From NCBI RefSeq assembly GCF_014522305.1, contig NZ_CP041982.1, forward strand, positions 1,493,001-1,557,000: a DNA stretch of 64,000 bases, read 5' to 3'. Origin of the DNA: Lactobacillus sp. PV034. Lineage in GTDB: Bacteria > Bacillota > Bacilli > Lactobacillales > Lactobacillaceae. Positions 45,170 through 54,768 of the stretch are shown one piece after another. A program made the translations under genes and the position numbers. The notes under the pieces were generated by a model. That model was given only the letters and a program-made list of their open reading frames with translations, did no database searches and was not told the DNA's origin. The stretch's first letter is position 1. Each line of letters opens with the position of its first letter.

Positions 45170-47098
45170 TTATTCAAATTTATCTAAGGCTTCAATTGCC
45201 TTTTCCCATTCATTGTTGGCTTGTTCAAGTTGTTTTTGCACTTTAGTCAGATCTTCTTGTAATGGGCCTAATTTTTCAAATGAAGCAGCAATTTCTGGAT
45301 TAGCCATTTCAGTTTGAATACTATTTTCTTGATTTTCTAAGTCTTCAATTAAAGTTTCAGCATCTTTGACTGCACGTTCAAGTTTACGCTTTTGAGAATC
45401 TCGTGCCTTTTGCTCTTGATAGGAAAGTTTGGTTTTACTTTCGGAAGTAGTTGTAACTTTGTTATTTGAAGAGACAACATTATTTTCGGTTTGGGCAACT
45501 TTTTCTTTTTCTCTTTCACTAAGATAATAAGAATAATTACCTTCATAAATTTTAGCATGGCCATCTCTGACAGAAATAATCTTGTTAGCTAATTCATTGA
45601 TGAAGTAACGGTCGTGAGAAACAAAAAGTAAAGTGCCATCATATTTATCTAAAGCAGCTTCTAAAACTTCTTTAGCTTCAATATCTAAGTGGTTTGTTGG
45701 TTCGTCCATTAGTAAGAAGTTGTCATGTTCCAATGAAAGAACAGTTAAGGTTAAACGCGCTTTTTGTCCACCAGATAATTGACCGACAGTTTTATCAATA
45801 TCCTTAGCAGTAAATAAGAAACTAGCCAGAATTGAACGTACATCTTTTTCTGGCATAGTTTTATGACGATCCCAAATAGTGTCAAGAACTGTTTTGCGAG
45901 GTTCAAGGGTTTGGAGTTCCTGGTCATAGTAACCAAGGTCTAGACTGGCACCTAATTTAATAGAACCAGTTTTTGGTGTTAATTTGTCAACAACTGTTTT
46001 TAATAAAGTAGACTTACCAATTCCATTAGGGCCAATGATTGCTACGCGATCATTTTTGTTAACTTGGAAGTTAATATCTTCGACCATTGTTTTGTCAGGA
46101 TAACCAATAGATAAATCCTTAGCTATTAAGACTTCTTTACCAGAAGGACGTTCACTAGAAAAATGAATTCTAACTTTATTTTTGTGCTTAGGTGGATTGA
46201 TCCGCTCTAATTTTTCTAGTTGTTTACGTCTACTTTGAGCACGTTTGGTTGTAGAGACTCTAACTAAGTTTTTTTGAATGAATTCTTCTTCTTTTTTGAT
46301 GTGTTCTTGTTGTTTTTCATAAGCTGCTTCTTGTTGTGAATCCATTAATTCACGTTCTTTAGTGTATTGAGTATAGTTACCCTTAAAAGTAGTTAGCTTA
46401 CCAAAATTTAATTCAAAAATTTCATTAGTTAGATTGTCCAAAAAGTATTGATCGTGAGAAACAGTAACAATAGCGCCTTGATAGTTCTTGAGAAAACTTT
46501 CTAGCCAGTCTAATGTATCTAGGTCTAAGTGGTTAGTGGGTTCGTCAAGTAGTAACAAAGGTGGTTTTTGTAAAAGTAACTTTACAAAGGCCAAGCGTGT
46601 TTTTTCACCGCCTGATAAAGTCCCAATTACTTTTGACCAAGTATCTTCCTTAAAGTTAAATCCATTTAAAACGCTTTTAATCTCTGCTTGGTAGGTAAAG
46701 CCCCCAGCTTGTTCAAAGTCATATGCTAGTTGATCATAGCGTTTTAAAAGTTCTTGATCTTCGGGATGATCTGCAATTTGTTCTTGCATGCTAGTGATTT
46801 TTTTATTTGTCGCAATTAAGTCTGCAAAAACAGAAAGCATTTCTTCCCAGATGGTCTTACTTTCATCTAGACCATTTTCCTGAGCGATATAACCGACATC
46901 AATATTTTTGTTAATAGTGAACTCACCACCAGATGGATTTTGTTCGCTAGTCATTATTTTTAATAGAGTAGTTTTTCCAGCTCCATTTGGTCCAACAAGA
47001 CCGATGCGAGCATTGTCAGGAATTGAAAAGGTAACTCCTGAAAAAATTGTATTAGCGCCAAAACGCTGTTCAAGATTTTGTCCTTGTGCAATTATCAT
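45170..47098 (-). CDS. ABC-F family ATPase (YdiF-like)
   Basis: This 642-residue soluble protein with two ABC domains and no membrane part has Walker A GPNGAGKTT (about 35-43), GPNGIGKST in the second half, signatures LSGGEKTRLAF and LSGGQKARLTL, and Walker B LLLLDEPTNHLD and LLMDEPTNHLDIE. The linker holds the KRAQSRRKQLEKLERI segment that reaches the ribosomal P site in ABC-F proteins. The last 100 residues form a Lys/Glu coiled coil. It probably acts on ribosomes as a translation factor and not as a resistance protein, judged by its YdiF-like layout. It diverges from rex. Confidence 0.93.
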   Translation of the reverse strand: MIIAQGQNLEQRFGANTIFSGVTFSIPDNARIGLVGPNGAGKTTLLKIMTSEQNPSGGEFTINKNIDVGYIAQENGLDESKTIWEEMLSVFADLIATNKKITSMQEQIADHPEDQELLKRYDQLAYDFEQAGGFTYQAEIKSVLNGFNFKEDTWSKVIGTLSGGEKTRLAFVKLLLQKPPLLLLDEPTNHLDLDTLDWLESFLKNYQGAIVTVSHDQYFLDNLTNEIFELNFGKLTTFKGNYTQYTKERELMDSQQEAAYEKQQEHIKKEEEFIQKNLVRVSTTKRAQSRRKQLEKLERINPPKHKNKVRIHFSSERPSGKEVLIAKDLSIGYPDKTMVEDINFQVNKNDRVAIIGPNGIGKSTLLKTVVDKLTPKTGSIKLGASLDLGYYDQELQTLEPRKTVLDTIWDRHKTMPEKDVRSILASFLFTAKDIDKTVGQLSGGQKARLTLTVLSLEHDNFLLMDEPTNHLDIEAKEVLEAALDKYDGTLLFVSHDRYFINELANKIISVRDGHAKIYEGNYSYYLSEREKEKVAQTENNVVSSNNKVTTTSESKTKLSYQEQKARDSQKRKLERAVKDAETLIEDLENQENSIQTEMANPEIAASFEKLGPLQEDLTKVQKQLEQANNEWEKAIEALDKFE

Positions 47099-47157
47099 AA
47101 TTCTAATTCTCCTAGCAAATATTGTAACATAGCGCTTTATCCTAAATTTATTTTAGA

Positions 47158-47275
47158 TTGTGAAATATTGGTATTTTTATTTAAAAATATTAATTTGTGA
47201 ACTTGCTTACTTGATTTTTTTCGAAAGTATCGCGTATTATTGATGTGAAAAGTAAAATAATTCACATTCACAAAC
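47158..47275 (+). promoter_or_regulatory. Candidate Rex-type sites between the ABC-F and rex genes
   Basis: TTGTGAA occurs at 47158-47164 and 47195-47201, and ATGTGAA (47243-47249) faces TTCACAT (47261-47267) and TTCACAA (47268-47274). Rex operators have TTGTGAA-N4-TTCACAA form. None here has the exact spacing, so autoregulation is only suggested. Confidence 0.35.
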
Positions 47276-47297
47276 TATTGATGATGAGGTAAAAGAA

Positions 47298-47939
47298 ATG
47301 GAAGCAATTAAAATTCCTAAGGCAACGGCAAGACGATTACCGTTATATTACCGCTATTTAATTTTTTTAAATGATGAAGGAAAAGAAAAAGTTTCTTCTA
47401 CGGAATTATCAGAAGCAGTGCAAGTAGATAGTGCATCTATTAGAAGAGATTTTTCTTATTTTGGTGCTCTTGGTAAAAGAGGCTATGGTTATGATGTCAA
47501 AAGTCTCTTGAATTTCTTTAAAAAGATTTTAAACCAGGATACTTTAACTAATGTTGCTTTAGTTGGCGTCGGAAATATGGGGCAAGCCCTTTTAAATTAC
47601 AATTTTAAGCGCACTAATAATATTCGTATTTCAGCAGCTTTTGATATTAATCCTAAGATTACGGGAACAATTATGAGTGGCGTTCCTGTTTATGATATGA
47701 GTGAAATGAAGAAGCAATTGCAAGAGCAACAAATTACGATTGCTATTTTATCAGTTCCACAAGCAGCTGCTCAAAAGACAGCTGAAGAAATGATAGAAGC
47801 TGGAATTAAAGGAATTATGAATTTTACTCCTTTACGCCTGTCTGCTCCTGCAGATATTAGGGTACAAAATGTCGACTTAGCAACTGAACTTCAAACTTTA
47901 ATTTATTTCTTGGATTCAGATAAGAAAACTGATGACTAA
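47298..47939 (+). CDS. rex: Redox-sensing transcriptional repressor Rex
   Basis: The product has 213 residues, normal for Rex, with a winged-helix N-terminal domain ([17 protein letters not shown] and [25 protein letters not shown]) and a Rossmann domain ([16 protein letters not shown]). It senses NADH/NAD+ and represses fermentation genes when NADH is low. It begins at ATG 47298 after GATGAGGTAAAAGAA. It is transcribed alone, divergent from the ABC-F gene. A terminator follows. Confidence 0.96.
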   Translation: MEAIKIPKATARRLPLYYRYLIFLNDEGKEKVSSTELSEAVQVDSASIRRDFSYFGALGKRGYGYDVKSLLNFFKKILNQDTLTNVALVGVGNMGQALLNYNFKRTNNIRISAAFDINPKITGTIMSGVPVYDMSEMKKQLQEQQITIAILSVPQAAAQKTAEEMIEAGIKGIMNFTPLRLSAPADIRVQNVDLATELQTLIYFLDSDKKTDD

Positions 47940-47953
47940 TTAAAATTAATTTT

Positions 47954-47987
47954 AAAACACAGACTTAGGTAATAGCCTGTGTTTTTT
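47954..47987 (+). terminator. Terminator after rex
   Basis: AAAACACAG (47954-47962) pairs with CTGTGTTTT (47977-47985), followed by TTT. Confidence 0.88.
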
Positions 47988-47992
47988 GCTAT

Positions 47993-48105
47993 TTAGCACT
48001 CAATGATAAAAAGTGCTAATTTTTTGAACGTAAATTCTTGCATTCATCTTCTAAAGAGGTTAATATTTTAATTGTGAGTTAGCACTAGACAAAAATGAGT
48101 GCTAA
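47993..48105 (+). promoter_or_regulatory. groESL promoter with two CIRCE operators
   Basis: CIRCE 1 is TTAGCACTC (47993-48001), 9 bases, AAGTGCTAA (48011-48019), with one mismatch in the right arm. CIRCE 2 is TTAGCACTA (48079-48087), 9 bases, GAGTGCTAA (48097-48105), with one mismatch in the left arm. Between them lies the promoter TTGCAT (48038-48043), 17 bases, TAATAT (48061-48066). HrcA should repress from both sites. Confidence 0.9.
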
Positions 48106-48135
48106 ATATTAATTATGCAATAGGAGGCATGCATC

Positions 48136-48420
48136 ATGTTACAACCAATCGGTGATCGTGTAATCGTAAAAGTTGAAGAAGAGGAAGAACAAAAGGTTGG
48201 AGGCATTGTCCTTGCTTCTAATGCCAAAGAAAAACCTCAAGAAGGACAAATTGTATCTGTTGGTGAAGGCAGACGTAGTGCAAACGGCGAATTAATTCCA
48301 ATGTCAGTTCAAAAAGGTGAAAAAGTATTCTTTGACAAGTATGCTGGAACTAAGTTGAACTACGAAGGTGAAGATTACTTAGTTCTTCACGAAGGCGACA
48401 TTATCGCTGTCATTAAGTAA
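48136..48420 (+). CDS. groES: Co-chaperonin GroES
   Basis: The product has 94 residues, beginning [23 protein letters not shown]. The mobile loop is [22 protein letters not shown], and the C-terminal [18 protein letters not shown] is canonical. It caps GroEL in the cytosol during folding. AGGAGG precedes the ATG at 48136, and groEL follows 25 bases later. It is controlled by the two CIRCE operators upstream. Confidence 0.98.
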   Translation: MLQPIGDRVIVKVEEEEEQKVGGIVLASNAKEKPQEGQIVSVGEGRRSANGELIPMSVQKGEKVFFDKYAGTKLNYEGEDYLVLHEGDIIAVIK

Positions 48421-48430
48421 TTTTAAATAA

Positions 48431-50077
<1,647 letters not shown>

Positions 50078-50120
50078 TAAGCTAACTCCTATTAAAAAGT
50101 TTATTAATCTTAAATAATTA

Positions 50121-50152
50121 AAATGCTGATGACTAAGTCATCAGCATTTTTT
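50121..50152 (+). terminator. Terminator after groEL
   Basis: AAATGCTGATGACT (50121-50134) pairs with AGTCATCAGCATTT (50136-50149), followed by a T run. It isolates the chaperonin operon from the downstream Rgg gene. Confidence 0.92.
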
Positions 50153-50215
50153 GTTGTTCTGTTATAGTGAATTTAAACAGAGAAAAAATACTTTTATATA
50201 GAATTGGAGATAAAG

Positions 50216-51046
50216 ATGAATCAAGAAAGAAATATTGGAAAATTCTTATATCAAGAACGTAAAAAAAGAGGATTAACTCAAAAAGAATTCGTTAGAAATA
50301 TTATTTCAGTATCTCAATATTCAAGAGTTGAACAAGGGCAACAAGATTTACGCACTATAGATTTCTTTAAAATAATTAATATTAATAAAATTAAATTAAA
50401 TGAATTGATGACAGCTGTTAATGAAGAAAAGTTAGTTAACGAAAACTCAGATGATGAAATTTTAAAACGACTAGCGAACGCTTTTTATGATCGTAATTTA
50501 GTAGAAATAAAATCTATTAAAGAAAAATATCGTCCCATAAAATTAAAAGAAAATATTGTTTTACAAGCTACGTTGATGGAGTCAATTTTACAAGATAATT
50601 TAAAAAATTTAGATCCTATAATTATTAAAAAATTATCTCAAAAATTAAATGAAGCTGATGAGTGGACTACAAATAAAGTATTTTTACAACTATTTGGAAG
50701 TTCTATGATGATTTTTGATATGCAACGATTGAGTATTTATATGAAAAAAATTATACGAACTTATATGAATAAAATATCTCAGTATTCCTTTGAAACTCAA
50801 AGGAGAATAGGATCGATTTGCATTAATTATTTAGGCAGGGCATACCAAGAACAAGATCAGCAGTTGCTAACAAACATACTGAAGTTACTAGAAAATATGT
50901 CAGCTAATCCTGATATGTTAATGTATAAATTATTAGGGAAATATTTTGAAAGTTTATTTAAGAATGATAGAAGTCAAAGTGAGGAGATTCTAGAGATTTT
51001 ATCTTTATCAGGATATAAGAAATTTATTGTAAATTTGCCAAAATAA
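50216..51046 (+). CDS. Rgg/GadR/MutR-family transcriptional regulator (peptide-responsive)
   Basis: The product has 276 residues with an N-terminal XRE-type helix-turn-helix (NIGKFLYQERKKRGLTQKEFV, then SVSQYSRVEQGQQDLRTIDFFKI) and an all-helical C-terminal part without recognisable catalytic motifs. This is the Rgg layout, in which TPR-like helices bind a short hydrophobic peptide. Known Rgg proteins sit beside their peptide gene and activate the neighbouring operon. Here a 10-residue hydrophobic ORF starts 83 bases downstream. I prefer ATG 50216, which lies 6 bases after GGAG (50206-50209), over the in-frame TTG at 50204. The codon use is AT-rich with many ATA and AGA codons, unlike groEL and mutS beside it. 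Confidence 0.88.
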   Translation: MNQERNIGKFLYQERKKRGLTQKEFVRNIISVSQYSRVEQGQQDLRTIDFFKIININKIKLNELMTAVNEEKLVNENSDDEILKRLANAFYDRNLVEIKSIKEKYRPIKLKENIVLQATLMESILQDNLKNLDPIIIKKLSQKLNEADEWTTNKVFLQLFGSSMMIFDMQRLSIYMKKIIRTYMNKISQYSFETQRRIGSICINYLGRAYQEQDQQLLTNILKLLENMSANPDMLMYKLLGKYFESLFKNDRSQSEEILEILSLSGYKKFIVNLPK

Positions 51047-51096
51047 ATTTGCATATTTGCAAATTTTAACAAAAAATTTATTCGTGATGATATTAT
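51045..51096 (+). promoter_or_regulatory. Candidate Rgg operator and promoter of the peptide operon
   Basis: AAATTTGC (51045-51052) and GCAAATTT (51059-51066) form an 8-bp perfect inverted repeat with 6 bases between, overlapping the regulator stop codon. TTAACA (51066-51071) and TATTAT (51091-51096) give a suboptimal promoter with a 19-base spacer, typical of activator-dependent promoters. No T run follows the repeat, so it is unlikely to be a terminator. Confidence 0.5.
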
Positions 51097-51128
51097 TTCT
51101 CTAATTATTAATTTAGGAGGAATAAATT

Positions 51129-51161
51129 ATGATTATTGTAACATTGCCTATTTTACCTTAA
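51129..51161 (+). CDS. 10-residue hydrophobic peptide, candidate leaderless Rgg pheromone
   Basis: The ORF encodes MIIVTLPILP and is preceded by AGGAGG (51115-51120) 8 bases before the ATG. A near-perfect ribosome site this close to a 10-codon ORF directly downstream of an Rgg-type regulator strongly suggests it is translated. The peptide is hydrophobic (Ile, Val, Leu, two Pro) and has no charged signal segment. Streptococcal SHP precursors usually have a charged N-terminus and are longer than 20 residues. It therefore resembles the leaderless peptides described for the Rgg protein RopB (SpeB-inducing peptide). The role is inferred. An alternative is a small attenuating leader peptide. Confidence 0.65.
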   Translation: MIIVTLPILP

Positions 51162-51200
51162 ATAAAAATTACATAAATAAGAGTTAAAGGTAGAAAATTA

Positions 51201-52283
51201 ATGCAAAAAGAATCTAAACTTATTCAACAGTTAGTCAATGAGTCTAATTCGTATCAATCTCCTGTTGTGTTATATTCTCATAGATTACTAATCAATAATT
51301 TGAATAAAATAATTAAGGATTTAAGTTATTCGAAGAATAGAGTTTATTTATTTTATTCTGTTAAAGCTAACATGAATCCTGAAGTATTACAAATTATAAA
51401 TAAGAAAGTTAGTGGTTTTAGTATCTCTTCAGATCAAGAGTATGAAAGTATAAGATTATTCAAAAATAAGATTATTAGTAGAACAGGCTTTTCTTTTCTT
51501 CATAATCATATTTCTAAGAATAAGGAAATTTTTTATTTTAATTCTATTTCTCAATTAGAAAATTTTCTTAAGTTAAATAGTGATAGGGCTTTACAAATAG
51601 GAATTAGAATAAGAGCTCCAAGGAACTTATATGATCGAAATTCATCTATCTCTAGATTTGGATTTTCAGAAGGCGCACTACGAGATTTAGAGTCATTACA
51701 AAAAAGATACAGTTTTAAAATAGATAGTATTCTTATTCACCAAGAAAACAAAGTTTTAGAAGATTGGCATAGACTCAGTAAATTTATTAAAGATATTTTG
51801 AAGAAGAAATTATTAAAGAATATTTCTTCTATAAATTTAGGTGGAGGATGGGATAATCTTTTTTTAAAGAATCAAATAGGATTGTTTATTAATCATTTAG
51901 GCATTCCCATCCACTATGATGTTTATATAGAACCAGGATCAGCTATAGTAAGAACTATTGGTATATTAAAAGCGGCTGTAATTGATGAAAATGAATTTGA
52001 GGATAAGCGTTATATAGTGGTAGATACTTCTCAATTTAATAATAGTTCATGGTATATACCGAGAATAATTGGATATTCAAAAAATGAAATAAATAGGAAG
52101 CCTATGACCACAAATGTTTATGGAAATACTTGTTATGAAAAAGATTATTTTGGACAGTATACAAAATGTACTATCAGCTTTGGAAGCAAAGTGTTTATGT
52201 TTCCAATTGGAGCATATTATTCTACTACTCATAGAGAATTGCATGGAATAAAATTTCCAAGAGAGTATGTTATATATGATTAA
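51201..52283 (+). CDS. Fold-type III PLP-dependent decarboxylase-like protein (Orn/DAP/Arg decarboxylase 2 family)
   Basis: This 360-residue protein belongs to the alanine racemase/diaminopimelate decarboxylase-like fold. Evidence includes FYSVKANMNPEVLQ with the PLP lysine (Lys55), an internal LGGGWDN motif of the phosphate-binding glycine loop, IEPGSAIV, and the C-terminal YGNTCYEKDYFG and PIGAYYSTT segments that supply the catalytic Cys-Glu pair and the final Tyr in this family. The usual HIGSQ segment reads ILIHQEN, so substrate binding probably differs. It likely removes a carboxylate from an amino acid or from a peptide terminus; neither substrate is known. The gene starts 40 bases after the short peptide, with AAAGGTAG as its ribosome site, and overlaps the next gene. 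Confidence 0.8.
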   Translation: MQKESKLIQQLVNESNSYQSPVVLYSHRLLINNLNKIIKDLSYSKNRVYLFYSVKANMNPEVLQIINKKVSGFSISSDQEYESIRLFKNKIISRTGFSFLHNHISKNKEIFYFNSISQLENFLKLNSDRALQIGIRIRAPRNLYDRNSSISRFGFSEGALRDLESLQKRYSFKIDSILIHQENKVLEDWHRLSKFIKDILKKKLLKNISSINLGGGWDNLFLKNQIGLFINHLGIPIHYDVYIEPGSAIVRTIGILKAAVIDENEFEDKRYIVVDTSQFNNSSWYIPRIIGYSKNEINRKPMTTNVYGNTCYEKDYFGQYTKCTISFGSKVFMFPIGAYYSTTHRELHGIKFPREYVIYD

Positions 52284-53574
52284 GAGCTATGAAATATATA
52301 TGAATCAAATAGAAGAGGTTAGAAATCTGACTGATATAGCAAGGGAAATGGAATTATCAAGACCTCATATTTCATTAAAGGAAGATACAATAATTCAAAA
52401 TGAACGGTTAATTATACAGCTAAATCAGGAGATAAGGAAAAGTTGGATAAAAAAGTGTTGCAATAGAACGGCACCAATATATAAATCACCATTATGGAAT
52501 ACAAATGTAAAAGATTTACAAAATTATTCTTATCATTATTCTTATGAAACCCTCTTAAATGATGAAAATGACTTTGCGGATTTATTAGGTTATCAAATCA
52601 AAAATATGACAAGTAAAACATTTCTTTTTTCAAGTGGAATGAATGCAATTTCGAATATTTTAAATTGCTTTAGTAGCTTGATTAAAGAAAAATTAATTAT
52701 TCAGGCTAGTGCAGGGTATTTTGAAACAAAATATTTATTAAAAATTTTAAAAAGTATGGGAAATGAAATCTATACTGATTTTACTAATAATGTAAATGCC
52801 AATCTCTTTTATTTTGAACCGATTAAGTATGATGCTTCATTATCAACTACGGATTTAGATAAATTAATAAGCAGGGTTAATCAGTCTACACATTCGCTTA
52901 AATTTATAATTATGGATTCTACTATGCATAATAAAACTAAGATTTTTGATGAATTAAAAAATAAAATTTATAACTTAGATAATGTAGTATTATGTGATAT
53001 TCGTTCTGGATTGAAATTGGATCAGGAAGGATTAGAGCTTTCAAATTTAGGTATATGTTCTATTTTTGTATCAAAGAATAACATGAATTTATTTCAAATA
53101 GTAAAAAGATATATTGAACACTATAAAAACTTAACGGGTGCAAATTTATCTTTTTATTCTTTGGTATTAAGTCATTATTTTAAAGGAAAAATTAAATCTG
53201 TAGAGTATACTCAAAAAGTTAAAAAACAGATAATGTGGGCTAGCAAAGCTATCACTTCGGATTCTTCTAGAATTATTAAAAGACTAATTTGGAGAAATAA
53301 GCGAATAGCTAATGAAAATTTAATAGCACCTTTTTTATTTATTGAATTATTTTCGCAAGAAGAAGAAGAGTATTTAAATTATATTCATAATTTTCAGAAG
53401 TTTATGAAAAAAAGGGGTACCCCAATAGACTATAGAAATAGTTGGGGATTCCGAATGCCATCGGTAGAATATTTTAATGATATCTTCACTCGAAAAAAAT
53501 ATATTAAATTTTATCCTGGATCTTTTCAGGGACTAACAGCTGTTAATGCTATTTATTATTTAAATAGGATATAA
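52267..53574 (+). CDS. Cys/Met-metabolism-type PLP enzyme (cystathionine gamma-synthase-like), diverged
   Basis: The 435-residue product resembles the gamma-synthase/lyase superfamily of fold-type I PLP enzymes. The glycine/serine segment FLFSSGMNAISNIL (around residues 118-131) is the usual SSGMAA motif, and an aspartate in VVLCDIRSG could contact the PLP ring. The usual S-x-T-K-Y lysine segment reads IFVSKNNMN, so the Lys is kept but the Tyr is lost. Three in-frame starts exist (52267, 52276, 52300). The first overlaps the decarboxylase by 17 bases. Its partner enzymes suggest peptide or amino-acid modification; the reaction is unknown. Confidence 0.7.
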   Translation: MLYMIKSYEIYMNQIEEVRNLTDIAREMELSRPHISLKEDTIIQNERLIIQLNQEIRKSWIKKCCNRTAPIYKSPLWNTNVKDLQNYSYHYSYETLLNDENDFADLLGYQIKNMTSKTFLFSSGMNAISNILNCFSSLIKEKLIIQASAGYFETKYLLKILKSMGNEIYTDFTNNVNANLFYFEPIKYDASLSTTDLDKLISRVNQSTHSLKFIIMDSTMHNKTKIFDELKNKIYNLDNVVLCDIRSGLKLDQEGLELSNLGICSIFVSKNNMNLFQIVKRYIEHYKNLTGANLSFYSLVLSHYFKGKIKSVEYTQKVKKQIMWASKAITSDSSRIIKRLIWRNKRIANENLIAPFLFIELFSQEEEEYLNYIHNFQKFMKKRGTPIDYRNSWGFRMPSVEYFNDIFTRKKYIKFYPGSFQGLTAVNAIYYLNRI

Positions 53575-53590
53575 AATCTTAAGTATTATT

Positions 53591-53601
53591 AAAGGAGGTG
53601 A
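53591..53601 (+). promoter_or_regulatory. Very strong ribosome binding site of the 48-residue peptide
   Basis: AAAGGAGGTGA is a perfect extended anti-Shine-Dalgarno match and ends 6 bases before ATG 53608, which suggests high peptide synthesis. Confidence 0.85.
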
Positions 53602-53607
53602 AGTAGT

Positions 53608-53754
53608 ATGGAAATAAGACTTTCTAAAGATCAGCTTTCTATGAAAAATATGGAAATTAATTTGGATGAATTAGATAAAACATTAATGCCTGCATTATCA
53701 GATAGTGCTGAAATTTTAATGACAGCTTATCCAACGGTAGATAAGCCATATTAA
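53608..53754 (+). CDS. 48-residue peptide, candidate RiPP precursor
   Basis: The ORF runs ATG 53608 to TAA 53752-53754. The product begins MEIRLSKDQLSMKNMEINLD and ends ILMTAYPTVDKPY. Its first ~30 residues are charged and helix-prone with leucines and acidic residues (INLDELDKTL), as in RiPP leader peptides. The last 15 or so are short and uncharged except one Asp and one Lys, with Tyr, Pro and Thr. There is no cysteine, so lanthionine and sactionine bridges are excluded. The ribosome site is nearly perfect, and a terminator follows 10 bases past the stop. This fits a peptide made in excess of its downstream enzymes. It may also be a bacteriocin without modification. Confidence 0.7.
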   Translation: MEIRLSKDQLSMKNMEINLDELDKTLMPALSDSAEILMTAYPTVDKPY

Positions 53755-53763
53755 AACGAAAAC

Positions 53764-53797
53764 CATATATGGGTTCTAACCTATATATGTTTTTTTA
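53764..53797 (+). terminator. Intra-operon terminator after the peptide gene
   Basis: CATATATGGGTT and AACCTATATATG form a 12-bp stem with one mismatch around CT, followed by TTTTTTT. It lies between the 48-residue peptide gene and the flavoprotein gene, which are in the same orientation. Partial read-through would give high precursor and lower enzyme levels. Confidence 0.85.
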
Positions 53798-53814
53798 TTC
53801 AAGGAGAAAAATAA

Positions 53815-54762
53815 ATGGAAGAAAATAAATATGATGTACTAATAGTGGGCGGTGGACCTGCGGGATTATATACAAGTATTATGTTAAAAAAGGGAACTCC
53901 TATGCAAGTTCCAAATGAAAATATAAAAGTAGGAATAATTGAGCCAAATAGAGTAGGCGGTCTTACTCAGTATGCTTATATACAAATAACTAAACACTGG
54001 GCATTTTCTGGAAGAAATCTTATTAATACCTTATGGAATGATGCAAAAGAAGCAGAAGTAAATTTTATACAAGAATATGTAGTACAAATTGATAAGGAGA
54101 AAAAGTTTTTTAAAGTTATAACAAATCAACGGATTTTAAAAGCAAAATATGTAATTATTGCAACCGGAATTATGACACATCCAAATATATTAGATACACC
54201 AGAAGTCGCAACAATTGGATTACATACGCCAGAGGAAATGATAAACGAAGCAGTAAATGATCATAATTGGAAAAGAGTATTAATAGCTGGAACAGATAAA
54301 AACTCAGTACAAGATTTATCAAAAACTATTTCTAAATTAGGTAAAAATAAATTGGAGTTAGTAAATTATTATGTATTTGATGAAACAGTAAATATTCAAA
54401 AGAAAAATTATGGAATTAATAATAATATTCTTCGTAAATATGATGGGATAATTTTTGATTATAATTCTTACAAATTAAAAAATGGAAGTACATCTTATTT
54501 TAAAAATTTAGGAATATTACAGAAGAATGGCTTTATAAAAACTAATAGTTTTGGGGAAACAAATGTTTTAGGGATATTTGCCGTCGGAAGCGTCACAATG
54601 CCGATATCCGGTATACCAGAAGCCATATATTCAGGACAAGTAACAGGACTGTATGTAGGGCGATTGTTAAAGAAGACGACTATCGCTGAACCAAGTGGAA
54701 GATTTCCATTTTTCCCTCGGGAACTTAATTGGAATTTTAGTTTTCAACATGAAATGGAATAA
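53815..54762 (+). CDS. Thioredoxin-reductase-like FAD/NAD(P)-dependent oxidoreductase, cysteine-free
   Basis: The 315-residue product has a two-dinucleotide-binding-domain flavoprotein fold. VLIVGGGPAGLYTSIML (about residues 8-24) binds FAD, the internal YVIIATGIMTHP and the C-terminal NVLGIFAVGSVTMPISG motifs are typical of the thioredoxin reductase/ferredoxin-NADP reductase-like group. The CxxC of true thioredoxin reductase is absent, and I see no cysteine anywhere in the sequence, so it cannot use a redox disulfide. The second nucleotide-binding site (VLIAGTDKNSV) is also altered. It may oxidise the modified peptide or an amine. AAGGAG lies 7 bases before the ATG, and the MFS gene follows after 6 bases. 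Confidence 0.8.
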   Translation: MEENKYDVLIVGGGPAGLYTSIMLKKGTPMQVPNENIKVGIIEPNRVGGLTQYAYIQITKHWAFSGRNLINTLWNDAKEAEVNFIQEYVVQIDKEKKFFKVITNQRILKAKYVIIATGIMTHPNILDTPEVATIGLHTPEEMINEAVNDHNWKRVLIAGTDKNSVQDLSKTISKLGKNKLELVNYYVFDETVNIQKKNYGINNNILRKYDGIIFDYNSYKLKNGSTSYFKNLGILQKNGFIKTNSFGETNVLGIFAVGSVTMPISGIPEAIYSGQVTGLYVGRLLKKTTIAEPSGRFPFFPRELNWNFSFQHEME

Positions 54763-54768
54763 TATAAA

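Noticed and set aside
46488..46694. Plus-strand frame antisense to the ABC-F gene
   Set aside because: It mirrors the conserved ATPase gene, has no ribosome site and its product is not protein-like.
50153..50203. Promoter for the Rgg regulator
   Set aside because: TATAGT (near 50163) could be a -10 box, but no -35 lies at a proper distance apart from T-rich terminator sequence, so I did not list it.
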